Assembly (NCBI GenBank): GCA_002323515.1
Contig: DCQQ01000002.1
Location: forward strand, 1 to 39,252
Length of the DNA stretch: 39,252 nt
Direction of reading: 5' to 3'
Origin: Balneolaceae bacterium UBA1514
GTDB lineage: Bacteria; Bacteroidota; Rhodothermia; Balneolales; Balneolaceae
A program made the position numbers and the translations under genes. The notes under the pieces are model-generated. The model did not search any database, was not told the origin of the DNA, and saw only the letters and a list, made by a program, of their open reading frames with translations. How positions within the stretch are numbered: the stretch's first letter is position 1; each line of letters begins with the position of its first letter. Shown here one piece after another: positions 1 to 8,848 of the stretch.

Positions 1-1
1 A

Positions 2-1249
2 CATCGTATGGATGTAATATTAGACATGCATGCGGCTCCAGGAGCTCAAAGTGCCGGTCCTATTGCTGATAGTGATGGCGTTGCCCGTTTTTGGACAGAA
101 AAAGAAACATACTGGCCAATGACCATTCTCATTTGGGAAGAGTTAGCGAGAAGATATAAAGACGAAACCATCATTATTGGGTATGATATTCTGAATGAAC
201 CGGTGACTCCAACAGGGTATGGTGCTAGCGACTTAAGAAATTTTTATGATCAAATAGTTCCCGCTATACGTGCCATTGATACTAACCATATTCTATTCAT
301 TGAAGGGAATTATTGGGCAACGACCTTTGATGAATTGTATCCTCCATTCGATGATAATATGGTATATGCTTTCCATAAATATTGGAACGAAACCGACCAA
401 GGTACTATTCAGTATTTGCTCAATATGAGAAATGACCATAACACACCACTATGGCTTGGTGAAACCGGCGAAAATTCAAACCCATGGTATTATGAGACGC
501 GTCAACTAGCAGAGCAACATGAAATAGGGTGGAATTGGTGGACACACAAAAAGCTAGAAACTACTAGAGCTCCTTTATCCTCTCCTAGTAATGAGAATTA
601 TGAAAAAGTTGTCAATTATTGGAAAGGCAATGGGCCTCAACCTACAACAGAAGAGGCGAGGAGAGGTCTATTCCAAATGGCAGAAGATCTTGCCATTGAA
701 AAAACCACTTTACGACCGGACTTGATAGCTTCATTGTTTTCCAATCAATTTGGATCAACCAATCAACCATATATTGATATTGAAATACCTGGTCAAATAT
801 TTGCAGTTGACTACGATATTGGGAATCAAGGAGTCTCCTATTCTGATACCGAATACAAACAAGTAAGTAGCGATGAGAACCAAAATACAGGTAATAATGG
901 ATGGTCTTACCGTAATGATGGAGTAGATATTGAGTCATGCTCTGATCCTACCATTGATTACAATATTGGTTGGATTGAAACGGGTGAGTGGCTAGAATAC
1001 ACCGTAAATATTACTAAATCTGGAACATACACAACCAAAGCAATTATTGCTTCTACTGGCGCTGGCAAAATGCGAATAAAAGTAAATGGAAAACAAATTG
1101 GTTCCGATTTAGATGTACCAGACACAGGTGGGTATCAAAATTGGGGACAAATCAATTTTGGCCAGCAAAGTTTTAATGCTGGTGAAGCACTTGTACGAGT
1201 TGAAATTCTTGAGGGTGACTTCAGTTTCGCAATGATTTCAATTGATTAG
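2..1249 (+). CDS. GH5-type glycoside hydrolase (endoglucanase/mannanase-like) with C-terminal CBM6, 5'-truncated
   Basis: The reading frame is open from base 2, ahead of the first ATG at 8, so the gene begins outside the window and its signal peptide and first strands are missing. Counting from that ATG, the catalytic barrel shows VILDMHAAPG at 3-12, the acid/base glutamate in ILNEP (E64), and the nucleophile glutamate in LGETGE (E152). These are the GH5 landmarks. From about residue 270 to the end lies a beta-rich module with IGWIETGEWLEY and KVNG, which fits a CBM6 carbohydrate-binding domain. The enzyme is probably secreted and cuts a beta-linked polysaccharide; the exact substrate (glucan, mannan or other) cannot be read from the sequence. 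It lies upstream of a ThuA-like protein and a GH2 enzyme on the same strand, which suggests a small glycan-use locus. The GH5 call is firm and the CBM6 call good. Confidence 0.85.
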   Translation, partial: HRMDVILDMHAAPGAQSAGPIADSDGVARFWTEKETYWPMTILIWEELARRYKDETIIIGYDILNEPVTPTGYGASDLRNFYDQIVPAIRAIDTNHILFIEGNYWATTFDELYPPFDDNMVYAFHKYWNETDQGTIQYLLNMRNDHNTPLWLGETGENSNPWYYETRQLAEQHEIGWNWWTHKKLETTRAPLSSPSNENYEKVVNYWKGNGPQPTTEEARRGLFQMAEDLAIEKTTLRPDLIASLFSNQFGSTNQPYIDIEIPGQIFAVDYDIGNQGVSYSDTEYKQVSSDENQNTGNNGWSYRNDGVDIESCSDPTIDYNIGWIETGEWLEYTVNITKSGTYTTKAIIASTGAGKMRIKVNGKQIGSDLDVPDTGGYQNWGQINFGQQSFNAGEALVRVEILEGDFSFAMISID

Positions 1250-1300
1250 TTAATCAGGCAGTAGCCTTTTTATCCACCCTTAGAAAACTTATACTCAGCA

Positions 1301-2047
1301 ATGATTATTTTGAAATTACTAAAGCATCTAGCAAGTCTCTTTTTATTAGTTGTGATTCTAGGAACATCTCTTCATTCACAAACATTTAAAGTCCTTATTT
1401 TTTCTAAAACTGAAGGATTCCGGCATAGTTCTATTTCGAACGGTATTAGGGCAATAGAGCAATTAGGGCAGATAAATGACTTTATTGTTGATGCTACAGA
1501 GGATGCTAGTTTGTTTAGCTATGATAACTTAAAAGAGTTTAAAGCTATTATTTTCCTTAGCACCACGGGAGATGTATTAAATCAAAATCAACAGGATGCA
1601 TTTGAACGATATATTAGGAATGGTGGCGGTTTTATTGGTATACATGCCGCTTCGGATACTGAATACGATTGGCCTTGGTATGGCGAATTAGTTGGTGCTT
1701 ACTTCGATAGTCATCCTGCAATCCAAACTGCGACAATTGAAATCGCCGATCATATCCATCCATCCACTAAACATCTACCTGAATACTGGCAAAGAACTGA
1801 CGAGTGGTACAACTACAATAAAAATCCTCGTGGTCAAGTACATGTTCTTGCTACACTAGACGAAAATAGTTATTCAGGTGGTAATATGGGTCATGATCAT
1901 CCTATAGCTTGGATGCATGAATTTGATGGAGGACGTTCATGGTATACTGGGGGAGGGCACACAGAAGCATCATATACTGAACCAGATTTTTTAAAACACA
2001 TCTTAGGAGGTATATTGTATGCCTCAGGTGAAAGCTCAGAGAAGTGA
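1301..2047 (+). CDS. Secreted ThuA-like domain protein
   Basis: The 248-aa protein has an N-terminal hydrophobic segment (about residues 4-24, ending LHSQ) that looks like a signal peptide. It then carries a ThuA/class I amidotransferase-like fold: FKVLIFSKTEGFRHSSI at about 29-45, GGGFIGIHAASDTEYDWPWY around 107-126, a central DEWYNY, and GHDHPIAWMHEFDGGRSWYTGGGHTEASY near the C-terminus. ThuA-like domains occur in sugar-use loci and are often fused to or near glycosidases. Their biochemical activity is poorly defined (the founder is linked to trehalose/sucrose use in rhizobia), so no reaction is assigned. It starts 51 bp after the GH5 gene and 33 bp before the GH2 gene, all on one strand, which fits co-transcription. 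Confidence 0.85.
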   Translation: MIILKLLKHLASLFLLVVILGTSLHSQTFKVLIFSKTEGFRHSSISNGIRAIEQLGQINDFIVDATEDASLFSYDNLKEFKAIIFLSTTGDVLNQNQQDAFERYIRNGGGFIGIHAASDTEYDWPWYGELVGAYFDSHPAIQTATIEIADHIHPSTKHLPEYWQRTDEWYNYNKNPRGQVHVLATLDENSYSGGNMGHDHPIAWMHEFDGGRSWYTGGGHTEASYTEPDFLKHILGGILYASGESSEK

Positions 2048-2080
2048 TTTAGTAATATTTCGATTCCACTAATAAAGTAA

Positions 2081-3898
2081 TTGCACCTAGTGAAAAATAT
2101 ATGCCTACATACAATCTTTGTGATTGCAGTTATATCATCACCTTTATACGGTCATCAAACCAGTGAAGAATTCTTTTTACAAAATATTCAGAATAGAGAT
2201 TATCAAAAATTAGATGGACTTTGGAGTATTATAATTGATCCACTAGAAAATGGATACTATAACCATAGATATCAACCAAAAGAAGATGGATATTTTATTG
2301 ATCGTCAGATGGAGCATCCTTCTGATTTGATTGAATATAATTTTGATTCAGATTATCAAATTATGGTTCCTGGAGATTGGAATACTCAAATGGAAAAACT
2401 TTATTACTATGAAGGTACAATATGGTACAAAAGAAATTTCAACTATGACTTAGTCAATGGGGAAACCACATACCTCTATTTTGGAGCTGTAAATTACCAC
2501 TCCGTCGTTTATTTAAATGGAGAAAAGATTGGAGAACATATAGGTGGATATACTCCTTTTTATTTTGATGTAACTGGAAAACTCAAAGAAAAAGACAATT
2601 TAATTGTAGTAAAAGTAGACAATAAAAGATTAAGAGAAGCTGTTCCAACTGTTAATACCGATTGGTGGAACTACGGTGGGATTACCAGATCTGTATCAAT
2701 AATTAACGTGCCAAAAACACACATATATGACTATAAAATACAATTAGACAATAATGACCCTCAGAAAATTACTGGTTGGATTAAATTAAAAAATTCTAAA
2801 CTTAAAGATGAAGTCTCAATAAAAATTCCCGAGCTAAAAATTGACGAAATATATCAGGCTGATCATGGAGGAATTGTTGAATTTGAAATAAAAGCTAACC
2901 CGATTTATTGGTCTACAAAAAATCCAAAACTCTATGAATTGATTCTTTCTTCAGATAATAATTCAATAAATGATCAAATTGGTTTCAGAACTATAGAGGC
3001 TAAAGGAACAAAAATTTTATTAAATGGAGAAGAAATTTTTCTCAAAGGGATTAGTATACATGAAGAGGCTCCATTTAAGACAGGACGCGTTACATCTAAA
3101 GAAGAAGCTCAAATTTTACTTCAATGGGTAATAGACCTTGGAAGTAATTTTGTTCGTTTAGCACATTATCCTCATAATGAATACATGGTCAGAGAAGCTG
3201 AAAAAATGGGCTTACTTGTTTGGTCAGAAATACCTGTTTATTGGACCGTATTATTTGAGAATGCAAACACATATATAAATGCAGAACAACAACTGAAAGA
3301 AATGATAGCAAGAGATAAAAATCGGGCTGCTGTTATTCTTTGGTCAGTTGCAAATGAGACCCCTGAAGGCGAAGCTAGATTAAATTTTTTGAAGAACTTG
3401 GCATTAAAAGCTCGAGAAATGGATAATTCTCGATTAATAACGGCAGCTCTTGATACTCAAACAAGAAGGGAAGGTGTAAATTATATCGAGGATTTATTTG
3501 GAGAGTATGTAGACGTCATAGGTATTAATAGTTACTGCGGTTGGTATGGTGGAACTCCTAAATCCTGTAGTAAAATAGAGTGGGAATCTGAATACAATAA
3601 ACCGGTGATAATGAGTGAATTTGGAGCAGGAGCTTTACAAGGTAATCATGGAAATGAAATTGATAGATGGACAGAAGAATATCAAGATGCTGTATATATA
3701 AACAATATTGAAATGTTAAAAAATATTGAATTTTTAGCTGGTACTTCACCCTGGATTTTAATGGATTTTAGATCTCCTAGAAGGCATCTACGTAAAATTC
3801 AAGCAGATTTCAATAGAAAAGGACTAATTTCTGAACAGGGTGTTCGTAAAAAAGCTTTTTTCACTCTTATGGAATACTATAAGACTATAGAAAATTAA
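2081..3898 (+). CDS. Secreted GH2 glycosidase (beta-glucuronidase/beta-galactosidase-like)
   Basis: The 605-aa length is close to that of bacterial beta-glucuronidases and much shorter than LacZ. No ATG is available at the 5' end: TTG at 2081 and GTG at 2090 are both possible, and both give a signal peptide ending near PLYGHQ. The order is a jelly-roll sugar-binding domain (about 45-210, with YEGTIWYKRNF and GAVNYHSVVYLNG), an immunoglobulin-like domain (about 215-300) and a TIM barrel (about 310-605). The acid/base is E426 in SVANE and the nucleophile is E513 in IMSEFGAG, numbered from the TTG. It removes terminal beta-linked sugars in the periplasm or outside the cell; glucuronide versus galactoside cannot be decided by eye. 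Its stop overlaps the stop of the convergent cyclase gene by 4 bp (TTAA). Confidence 0.88.
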   Translation: MHLVKNICLHTIFVIAVISSPLYGHQTSEEFFLQNIQNRDYQKLDGLWSIIIDPLENGYYNHRYQPKEDGYFIDRQMEHPSDLIEYNFDSDYQIMVPGDWNTQMEKLYYYEGTIWYKRNFNYDLVNGETTYLYFGAVNYHSVVYLNGEKIGEHIGGYTPFYFDVTGKLKEKDNLIVVKVDNKRLREAVPTVNTDWWNYGGITRSVSIINVPKTHIYDYKIQLDNNDPQKITGWIKLKNSKLKDEVSIKIPELKIDEIYQADHGGIVEFEIKANPIYWSTKNPKLYELILSSDNNSINDQIGFRTIEAKGTKILLNGEEIFLKGISIHEEAPFKTGRVTSKEEAQILLQWVIDLGSNFVRLAHYPHNEYMVREAEKMGLLVWSEIPVYWTVLFENANTYINAEQQLKEMIARDKNRAAVILWSVANETPEGEARLNFLKNLALKAREMDNSRLITAALDTQTRREGVNYIEDLFGEYVDVIGINSYCGWYGGTPKSCSKIEWESEYNKPVIMSEFGAGALQGNHGNEIDRWTEEYQDAVYINNIEMLKNIEFLAGTSPWILMDFRSPRRHLRKIQADFNRKGLISEQGVRKKAFFTLMEYYKTIEN

Positions 3899-5169
3899 AT
3901 AGAATAAATTTTTGTAGCAGTATCTCTACCTTTAAGTTTGATCTCTCCTAAATAGACAGACTTACTATGTAAGTCGTCAGAAAGTGCAAAGTAGACCTGT
4001 TCGCTAAAAGCTATATTTGTGGAAAACTCTTTATTAACTTGCTCAAGTCTAGAAGCTACATTCACTGTATCTCCAATTATACTATACTGAAGCATCCGAT
4101 CGCTTCCAATATTTCCTACAATTACATTACCCGTATGCACGCCCGTGCGAGCTGTAATTTTATCTATACCATGATTTTTCCAATACTTTGAATACGCTTT
4201 TTGGCTCCAAATTTCATTTAACTCATTCAACTTGGTTCTCATCCCTATAGAACATTGAATCGCTAAATTTTCATGGTCATCGACTTTTTTTGGCGCCCCA
4301 TATACCACCATTAAACAGTCTCCTATATAATTAATAATTTGTCCGTTATAACGTTCTATAACTTCATGCATCGCAGTGAAGTATTCATTTAAAAATTTAA
4401 CGGCTAATTCTGGAGACATATGTTCAATTATAGTTGAATAAGACGATATATCTGTAAATGATACTGTTACCCAATCATTATCACCTTTCAAACTACCCTT
4501 ATTATCAAGTATTTTTTCGGTAAGATTTTCTCCAAAATATCTTTTTAGGGTTTGATGCATCAATTTTTTGTTTGATTCCAGCTTTATACTTTTTATAAAG
4601 TCTTTTCTTAGCCTATTTTCAATATTTGCCTTTGCAAATACTGTAAAAATCAAAGGGAAAATGAATAGAAATGGAATTTGGTCTAGAGTCATAATGCCTT
4701 TATCAATTAACATAATCATCATAGGAATTGATGTTAAAAGAGCAGCTAATATGCCATTTAAAAAATAAAATGGATATATAGTCAAAGGTATAATGATACA
4801 CGATATGATTATACCCTCACCAGGCGCAAAGTCAAATGGTGAAAAATAATAAATCCATGTACCTATGTTAATAAACCCAACCCAAATTAGACCCATATAT
4901 AATTGATGAAACTTTTTTCTTTTCTCGTCCGATAAATAAAAAACAAATACAAAAAAACCGAGCAAATCTATAGAATGATATAGTATGTATATGATATTTG
5001 GACCAAACGTATTTATATCATCATACATTACGAATGCCTTTATCAGTAGAGTCGAAAATAAAAATATTTTAAGGTATGGCCATATTTTTGGCCACCTTTG
5101 ATTCAGATATTCATTTTCAATATCTGAATCATTAAATCTCTGTGAAAAATTATTAACTGATTCATTCAC
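3895..5169 (-). CDS. Membrane-anchored class III adenylate/guanylate cyclase
   Basis: The 424-aa protein has about six hydrophobic helices in its N-terminal half (roughly 32-48, 57-79, 89-109, 116-135, 138-155 and 165-183). A linker with LKRYFGENLTEKIL follows, then a class III cyclase catalytic domain from about 232 to the end. The two metal-binding aspartates are visible in VSFTDISSYS (D240) and IGDCLMVVYGAP (D284). The transition-state Asn/Arg appear in GDTVNVASRLE. The catalytic face therefore looks intact, with ATP or GTP converted to the cyclic nucleotide at the inner membrane. The six-helix N-terminus is presumably a sensor, but I do not recognise its family. No cyclic-nucleotide-binding protein lies in the window. 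The gene is very AT-rich and convergent with the GH2 gene. Confidence 0.9.
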   Translation of the reverse strand: MNESVNNFSQRFNDSDIENEYLNQRWPKIWPYLKIFLFSTLLIKAFVMYDDINTFGPNIIYILYHSIDLLGFFVFVFYLSDEKRKKFHQLYMGLIWVGFINIGTWIYYFSPFDFAPGEGIIISCIIIPLTIYPFYFLNGILAALLTSIPMMIMLIDKGIMTLDQIPFLFIFPLIFTVFAKANIENRLRKDFIKSIKLESNKKLMHQTLKRYFGENLTEKILDNKGSLKGDNDWVTVSFTDISSYSTIIEHMSPELAVKFLNEYFTAMHEVIERYNGQIINYIGDCLMVVYGAPKKVDDHENLAIQCSIGMRTKLNELNEIWSQKAYSKYWKNHGIDKITARTGVHTGNVIVGNIGSDRMLQYSIIGDTVNVASRLEQVNKEFSTNIAFSEQVYFALSDDLHSKSVYLGEIKLKGRDTATKIYSI

Positions 5170-5704
5170 GATTGAAAGTCTCTATAATTAAAATAATCAG
5201 AATGACTCTAATTACGAATACTTGTAAAGAATAGGGGGCAAACACAAGAACCTAACTTTAGTGAGTTAAAACTTTGGTCATAAAACTATTTTCATAAATT
5301 TATATTATAAATACAAATCAAATATTTTGTACTTAATGATCACGATAGTATTGATAAAGAATGAGTCCTCGTCTAGTTTGATACTATTTTAAAATCCATA
5401 CTCTGATGATGAAAATCCTAATTTCTTCATTCCATCTTGGATATCTTGAGCATTCATGAATAATTTCCAAAAAAGGTGGCTTTTATGATTTTTTATCATA
5501 GGTTAAAGCATTTGATCACAACCCTTTCAATTGGTGGATTAGAAATTGAATATGCATAATCTCAGGTATACCTTAACACATCTTTTTGCAACCTAACTAA
5601 GTTGTCTGACCTGCTTTGAGCACCATCATTACAAATAAGAGAACTGCAAAATATCAAGAGCAATAATAATACCGTAAAAATATCATCTATATCAGATTGG
5701 ATTT
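5170..5704. other. AT-rich gene-poor gap between the cyclase and tRNA-Gly
   Basis: About 535 bp without a convincing gene. The only protein-like reading is a 36-codon minus-strand frame at 5499-5389 that begins MIKNHKSHLFWKLF and ends GFSSSEYGF. It has a stop immediately upstream and no clear ribosome-binding site, so it could be a decayed gene end or chance. The part next to the cyclase start presumably contains that gene's promoter, but I cannot point to convincing boxes. I see no repeats or RNA structure here apart from the terminator that begins at 5705. Confidence 0.4.
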
Positions 5705-5744
5705 TAAACAAAAAAAGGCAACCAGAGTCATTCTGATTGCCTTT
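5705..5744 (-). terminator. Rho-independent terminator of tRNA-Gly
   Basis: Read on the minus strand, a 13-bp stem (arms 5732-5744 and 5714-5726, one G-U pair) closes a 5-nt loop at 5727-5731. It is followed by a run of seven T and more T-rich sequence down to 5705. It begins 5 nt after the 3' end of the tRNA, so the tRNA appears to be a single-gene transcript. Confidence 0.85.
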
Positions 5745-5749
5745 AATAG

Positions 5750-5822
5750 AGCGAGAAACGAGACTCGAACTCGCGACCCCAACCTTGGCAAGGTTGTGCT
5801 CTACCAACTGAGCTATTCTCGC
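5750..5822 (-). tRNA. tRNA-Gly (anticodon GCC)
   Basis: On the minus strand the 73-nt sequence folds into a full cloverleaf. The acceptor stem is GCGAGAA with TTCTCGC, the D arm contains AGCTCAGTTGGTAGAGC, the anticodon stem is CAACC/GGTTG around the loop TTGCCAA (anticodon GCC), and the T arm is TCGCGAGTTCGAGTCTCG. The discriminator base is U, as usual for tRNA-Gly. CCA is not encoded: the acceptor is followed by CTA. An intrinsic terminator follows immediately. Confidence 0.96.
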
Positions 5823-5882
5823 AATTTACTAACAAGACGAGATTAAATATAATACCATCCATACCTCTTGAGCAAATAATTT

Positions 5883-7904
5883 TTACAAAGAAATTTCAGC
5901 AAGGGCATCTAAAAATCGGGCCATAAATTTACCTCTGTAAACTTTTTTCATATGATTCATATCAGCAATGACAACTAAAAGCTTCTTACTCCGTGTACAT
6001 GCCACGTTTAATAGACGAGGAACTGCCATCCCATTCTTTGTTTCGTCAAATGGTCGCACGCTATAATTACGCCTTCTCCCATATTGAATTTCTGCAGTCA
6101 TTATGGTATCTAGAATTATGGCCTCTTTTTCTCTACCCTGAAAGGTATGAATAGTCCCCACCTCTATACCAAGTGCCCCAGGTAAAATACTTTCCCTAAG
6201 CGCCGTGCGGTACTGATAAACGGAATGCCGGAACGGTACGATTAAGCCAATTTGGGAGGCATTATATTTTTTCAGTAACCGTTCCACTGACTCCATCATA
6301 ACGCGTTGATGAATCTCATTGGCTGGCCTAAACCCAGGCTCACTTTTATCTTGTATGAGCTTGGGATTATATTTACCCGTGTTTACTAGCGCTACAGATG
6401 CTTGGAACCATGCATCCGATTCACCTGATTTCACTGGCTGTAGGTCAAGCTCTTCACTTTTAAGCCTACCCTCGTAAAATACCTTTGAGATGACACCCGC
6501 CAAATCTGATTGAAGACGATACTGTGTATCAAAAAAAGCGGTATTGTTCGGATACTGATCATGCCAATCAAAAAGTTGAGAGCTGTCTTTAGCGTCTGCT
6601 ACCCAGGTGAATATGTCTTGCTCGAGAAAGATACGAGCTTCTACATCTTCAGTTATCGCGATGGGTGGTAATTGCATCGGGTCTCCAGTAATTACCACAT
6701 GGGATTTTGCTTTAGACGCCATTACGAGCAAAAATGCCATATTTGCCATGGATGCCTCATCCACGACTACCGCATCAAATTTTAGCCCGAATAATAACTC
6801 CGAGGTGCATACTTTAGCCAAGGTAGTTGCCACCAAGTTTCTTTTTTTTAATTCATGACGTTCATTAATTGTTGAGAGTCGCTCCACTTCCTGCTCCAAA
6901 AAAACCACCCCCCCAAGATTATAGACCCGCTTAGCTAATTCTTGGCATTCTAGCTCTAATGTATTGGGTATTGGCTGATCGTTATCCATCAAACGATTAA
7001 CAGCTTCCTGAGACTGTTCATATCGATTCAGCAGTGAGTCCCATTGTCCAGCTCTAAGTTTACGCTCTTCCAACTCTTTTTCCATTTGCGCTTCAAAAGA
7101 ATGTTCCTCTAATCGCTCGTCATCCAACCAAGGATCTCCGAATCGTGAAACGGACGTGGTGTGTTGGTGTAAGCCAATTTCCTTGATAGACTGTAGCACA
7201 CTTAAGAAGCTCACATCTACGGCCCTATTAGTATTTGATACCATGAGTACTTTTTTACCCTGCCTAAGATATTCCGCCACCATTCTACCTATACTTGCCG
7301 TTTTCCCAGTTCCGGGAGGCCCCCAAATATATAGTATAGGCTCACGCATAGCCAATTTTATGGCCTGTCTCTGTGATGGATTAAAGCGTCCTAAATCAGC
7401 TGTTTGAATAGCTTGTTCATCGTGAGGTGGCCCCTTATCCAGATCTAACATTTGTTCTAATAAAGCAAGGTTTTGTTCCTGCTTCTTACTGCCTTCTATT
7501 TGCTCTTGTAGTATCTCCAATTGCTCTCGAAGCTTTATCCAAACAAAATCATTCTCCCATTCAACTTCTACCCGATCGATTTCTACACCGAAATCCTTAT
7601 CAAATTCTATCCAAATAACACCATCTTTAAACTCTAAAATTTCAACCGCTTTCCATCCTTCTTTATCTTGCTCTTTAGAACTACCCTTGTTTTGATGTTG
7701 AAAGCGCGCTTTAACCTGATCGGCGAAACGCAAACCTAGTTGATTGGTCTCAAAACCGTACACATACTGCCCCCGATCCATTTTTTTTTGTCCGTTGTAG
7801 AGCCACTCTCTAGAAGGCAGTGATCGAACTGCTTCTAGCTCACTATCGATCGCTTCCAAGGCTTGCTGGATTACCTTACTCAGGTCTTTATTTGCTTTGG
7901 GCAT
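5883..7904 (-). CDS. SF1 superfamily (UPF1/Dna2-like) DNA/RNA helicase
   Basis: A 673-aa protein from the ATG at 7904. A longer frame using TTG at 7922 would overlap the upstream gene and is less likely, because GGGAG lies about 12 nt before this ATG. The N-terminal ~175 residues form a beta-rich domain with a short charged coiled coil (about 125-155). The helicase core follows: GPPGTGKT (195-202, Walker A), VVVDEAS (about 379-385, Walker B), TGDPMQLPP (motif III), TQYRLQSDLA (motif IV region), VGTIHTFQGREKEAIILD (motif V) and LNVACTRSKKLLVV (motif VI). This set is typical of SF1B helicases of the IGHMBP2/UPF1/Dna2 group. Substrate and polarity cannot be read. It starts 5 bp after the stop of the GntR-type regulator, so the two are almost certainly co-transcribed, probably with mutS upstream. 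Confidence 0.88.
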   Translation of the reverse strand: MPKANKDLSKVIQQALEAIDSELEAVRSLPSREWLYNGQKKMDRGQYVYGFETNQLGLRFADQVKARFQHQNKGSSKEQDKEGWKAVEILEFKDGVIWIEFDKDFGVEIDRVEVEWENDFVWIKLREQLEILQEQIEGSKKQEQNLALLEQMLDLDKGPPHDEQAIQTADLGRFNPSQRQAIKLAMREPILYIWGPPGTGKTASIGRMVAEYLRQGKKVLMVSNTNRAVDVSFLSVLQSIKEIGLHQHTTSVSRFGDPWLDDERLEEHSFEAQMEKELEERKLRAGQWDSLLNRYEQSQEAVNRLMDNDQPIPNTLELECQELAKRVYNLGGVVFLEQEVERLSTINERHELKKRNLVATTLAKVCTSELLFGLKFDAVVVDEASMANMAFLLVMASKAKSHVVITGDPMQLPPIAITEDVEARIFLEQDIFTWVADAKDSSQLFDWHDQYPNNTAFFDTQYRLQSDLAGVISKVFYEGRLKSEELDLQPVKSGESDAWFQASVALVNTGKYNPKLIQDKSEPGFRPANEIHQRVMMESVERLLKKYNASQIGLIVPFRHSVYQYRTALRESILPGALGIEVGTIHTFQGREKEAIILDTIMTAEIQYGRRRNYSVRPFDETKNGMAVPRLLNVACTRSKKLLVVIADMNHMKKVYRGKFMARFLDALAEISL

Positions 7905-7909
7905 ACGTT

Positions 7910-8803
7910 TTATTGCTCCCAAAGTTCGGTACGAATCATCTCAGCACTTCGATTAATTAATCTGTAAGCCAATTTAAGACGATTTTTTTCGGGAATTTTT
8001 TGCTCTACCAAACGAGCACTCTCAGGGGTATATAAAATTAAATCGGTATCCCTCACAAATAGAGGCAGTGATTTTCCGTATATGCTTCCCGCAACAAATG
8101 AGCCATCAAAGGCTAAGGTAGGTTTAAGTTCATTGATGATTTTTGGGATGCTATCCTCCTGCGCGGTCACAAGTCCGATAGTTTGTAGACTTGCACGTTC
8201 GGTTACGGATAAGATTAAGTCCGGGTCGTAATGGTAAATAATCGGTATAACCAACGTATGTTCCTGCAAAGGACGAAACTGGCTAATAAACCGTATAGGA
8301 ATAAAAATCGCGTCATAGGTAGCTGCTTTTTCATACTCACCAACTAGAAGCTGTTCACTTTTCACCCCAACTTGAGTACGAATTGCGGTGGATAGCATCG
8401 ATGCCATTTCTGCGTTTTCCCCCACACAAGCACAGCTTTGTATTCGATCGGGCCAATCCATATAGTCCAATTGCTCTTGAAACAACAACTCAATCTCAGC
8501 ATCATCCAAGCCATAACCCACCAACTCTTCAACCAGTGATTGTACTTTAGCACCCCCTACTTCCAACCGCTGTTCCTTATCCAACAGTGTTCTCTGGCGC
8601 ATCACCAAAAAGCCTTTTCCTTTCTCACTTTTCAGCATTCCTTCCTCAGCCAAGGAGTGATAGGCTTTGCGAACTGTATGAAAACTAGCTTCCAGTTGCC
8701 GACCCAATTCTCGAGTAGATGGCAAAGCCTCCCCAACTTGAAATTGCTTGGTGGCAATCATTAACCTAATACGATCGGCAATGTATTTAGCTGAGTTTTT
8801 CAT
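7910..8803 (-). CDS. GntR-family transcriptional regulator with unrecognised C-terminal domain
   Basis: The N-terminal ~70 residues form a GntR winged helix: IADRIRLMIATKQFQVGEALPSTRELG is followed by TVRKAYHSLAEEGMLKSEKGKGFLV. The first part (ALPSTRELGRQL) and the Y-x-x-L-x-x-E-G wing are the family hallmarks. The remaining ~220 residues do not match an FCD, UTRA or aminotransferase-like effector domain that I can recognise. Alternating strands and helices (VIPIIYHY, TIGLVTAQ, TDLILYTPESARLVEQ) recall a small periplasmic-binding-protein-like fold; that is a guess. It lies 45 bp after mutS and 5 bp before the helicase. I infer that it controls this repair-related unit or itself; no operator was found. 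Confidence 0.82.
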   Translation of the reverse strand: MKNSAKYIADRIRLMIATKQFQVGEALPSTRELGRQLEASFHTVRKAYHSLAEEGMLKSEKGKGFLVMRQRTLLDKEQRLEVGGAKVQSLVEELVGYGLDDAEIELLFQEQLDYMDWPDRIQSCACVGENAEMASMLSTAIRTQVGVKSEQLLVGEYEKAATYDAIFIPIRFISQFRPLQEHTLVIPIIYHYDPDLILSVTERASLQTIGLVTAQEDSIPKIINELKPTLAFDGSFVAGSIYGKSLPLFVRDTDLILYTPESARLVEQKIPEKNRLKLAYRLINRSAEMIRTELWEQ

Positions 8804-8848
8804 GGTTTTAACTCCGTGCAGTACCCCATACGTTGCTGGCAGAGTTTA

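Noticed and set aside
5562..5807. An 81-codon minus-strand frame across tRNA-Gly and its terminator.
   Set aside because: It reads through a full cloverleaf and a strong terminator; the tRNA explains the sequence.
7905..7922. A TTG start six codons upstream for the helicase.
   Set aside because: It would overlap the GntR-type gene, and the ATG at 7904 has a GGGAG at acceptable spacing.
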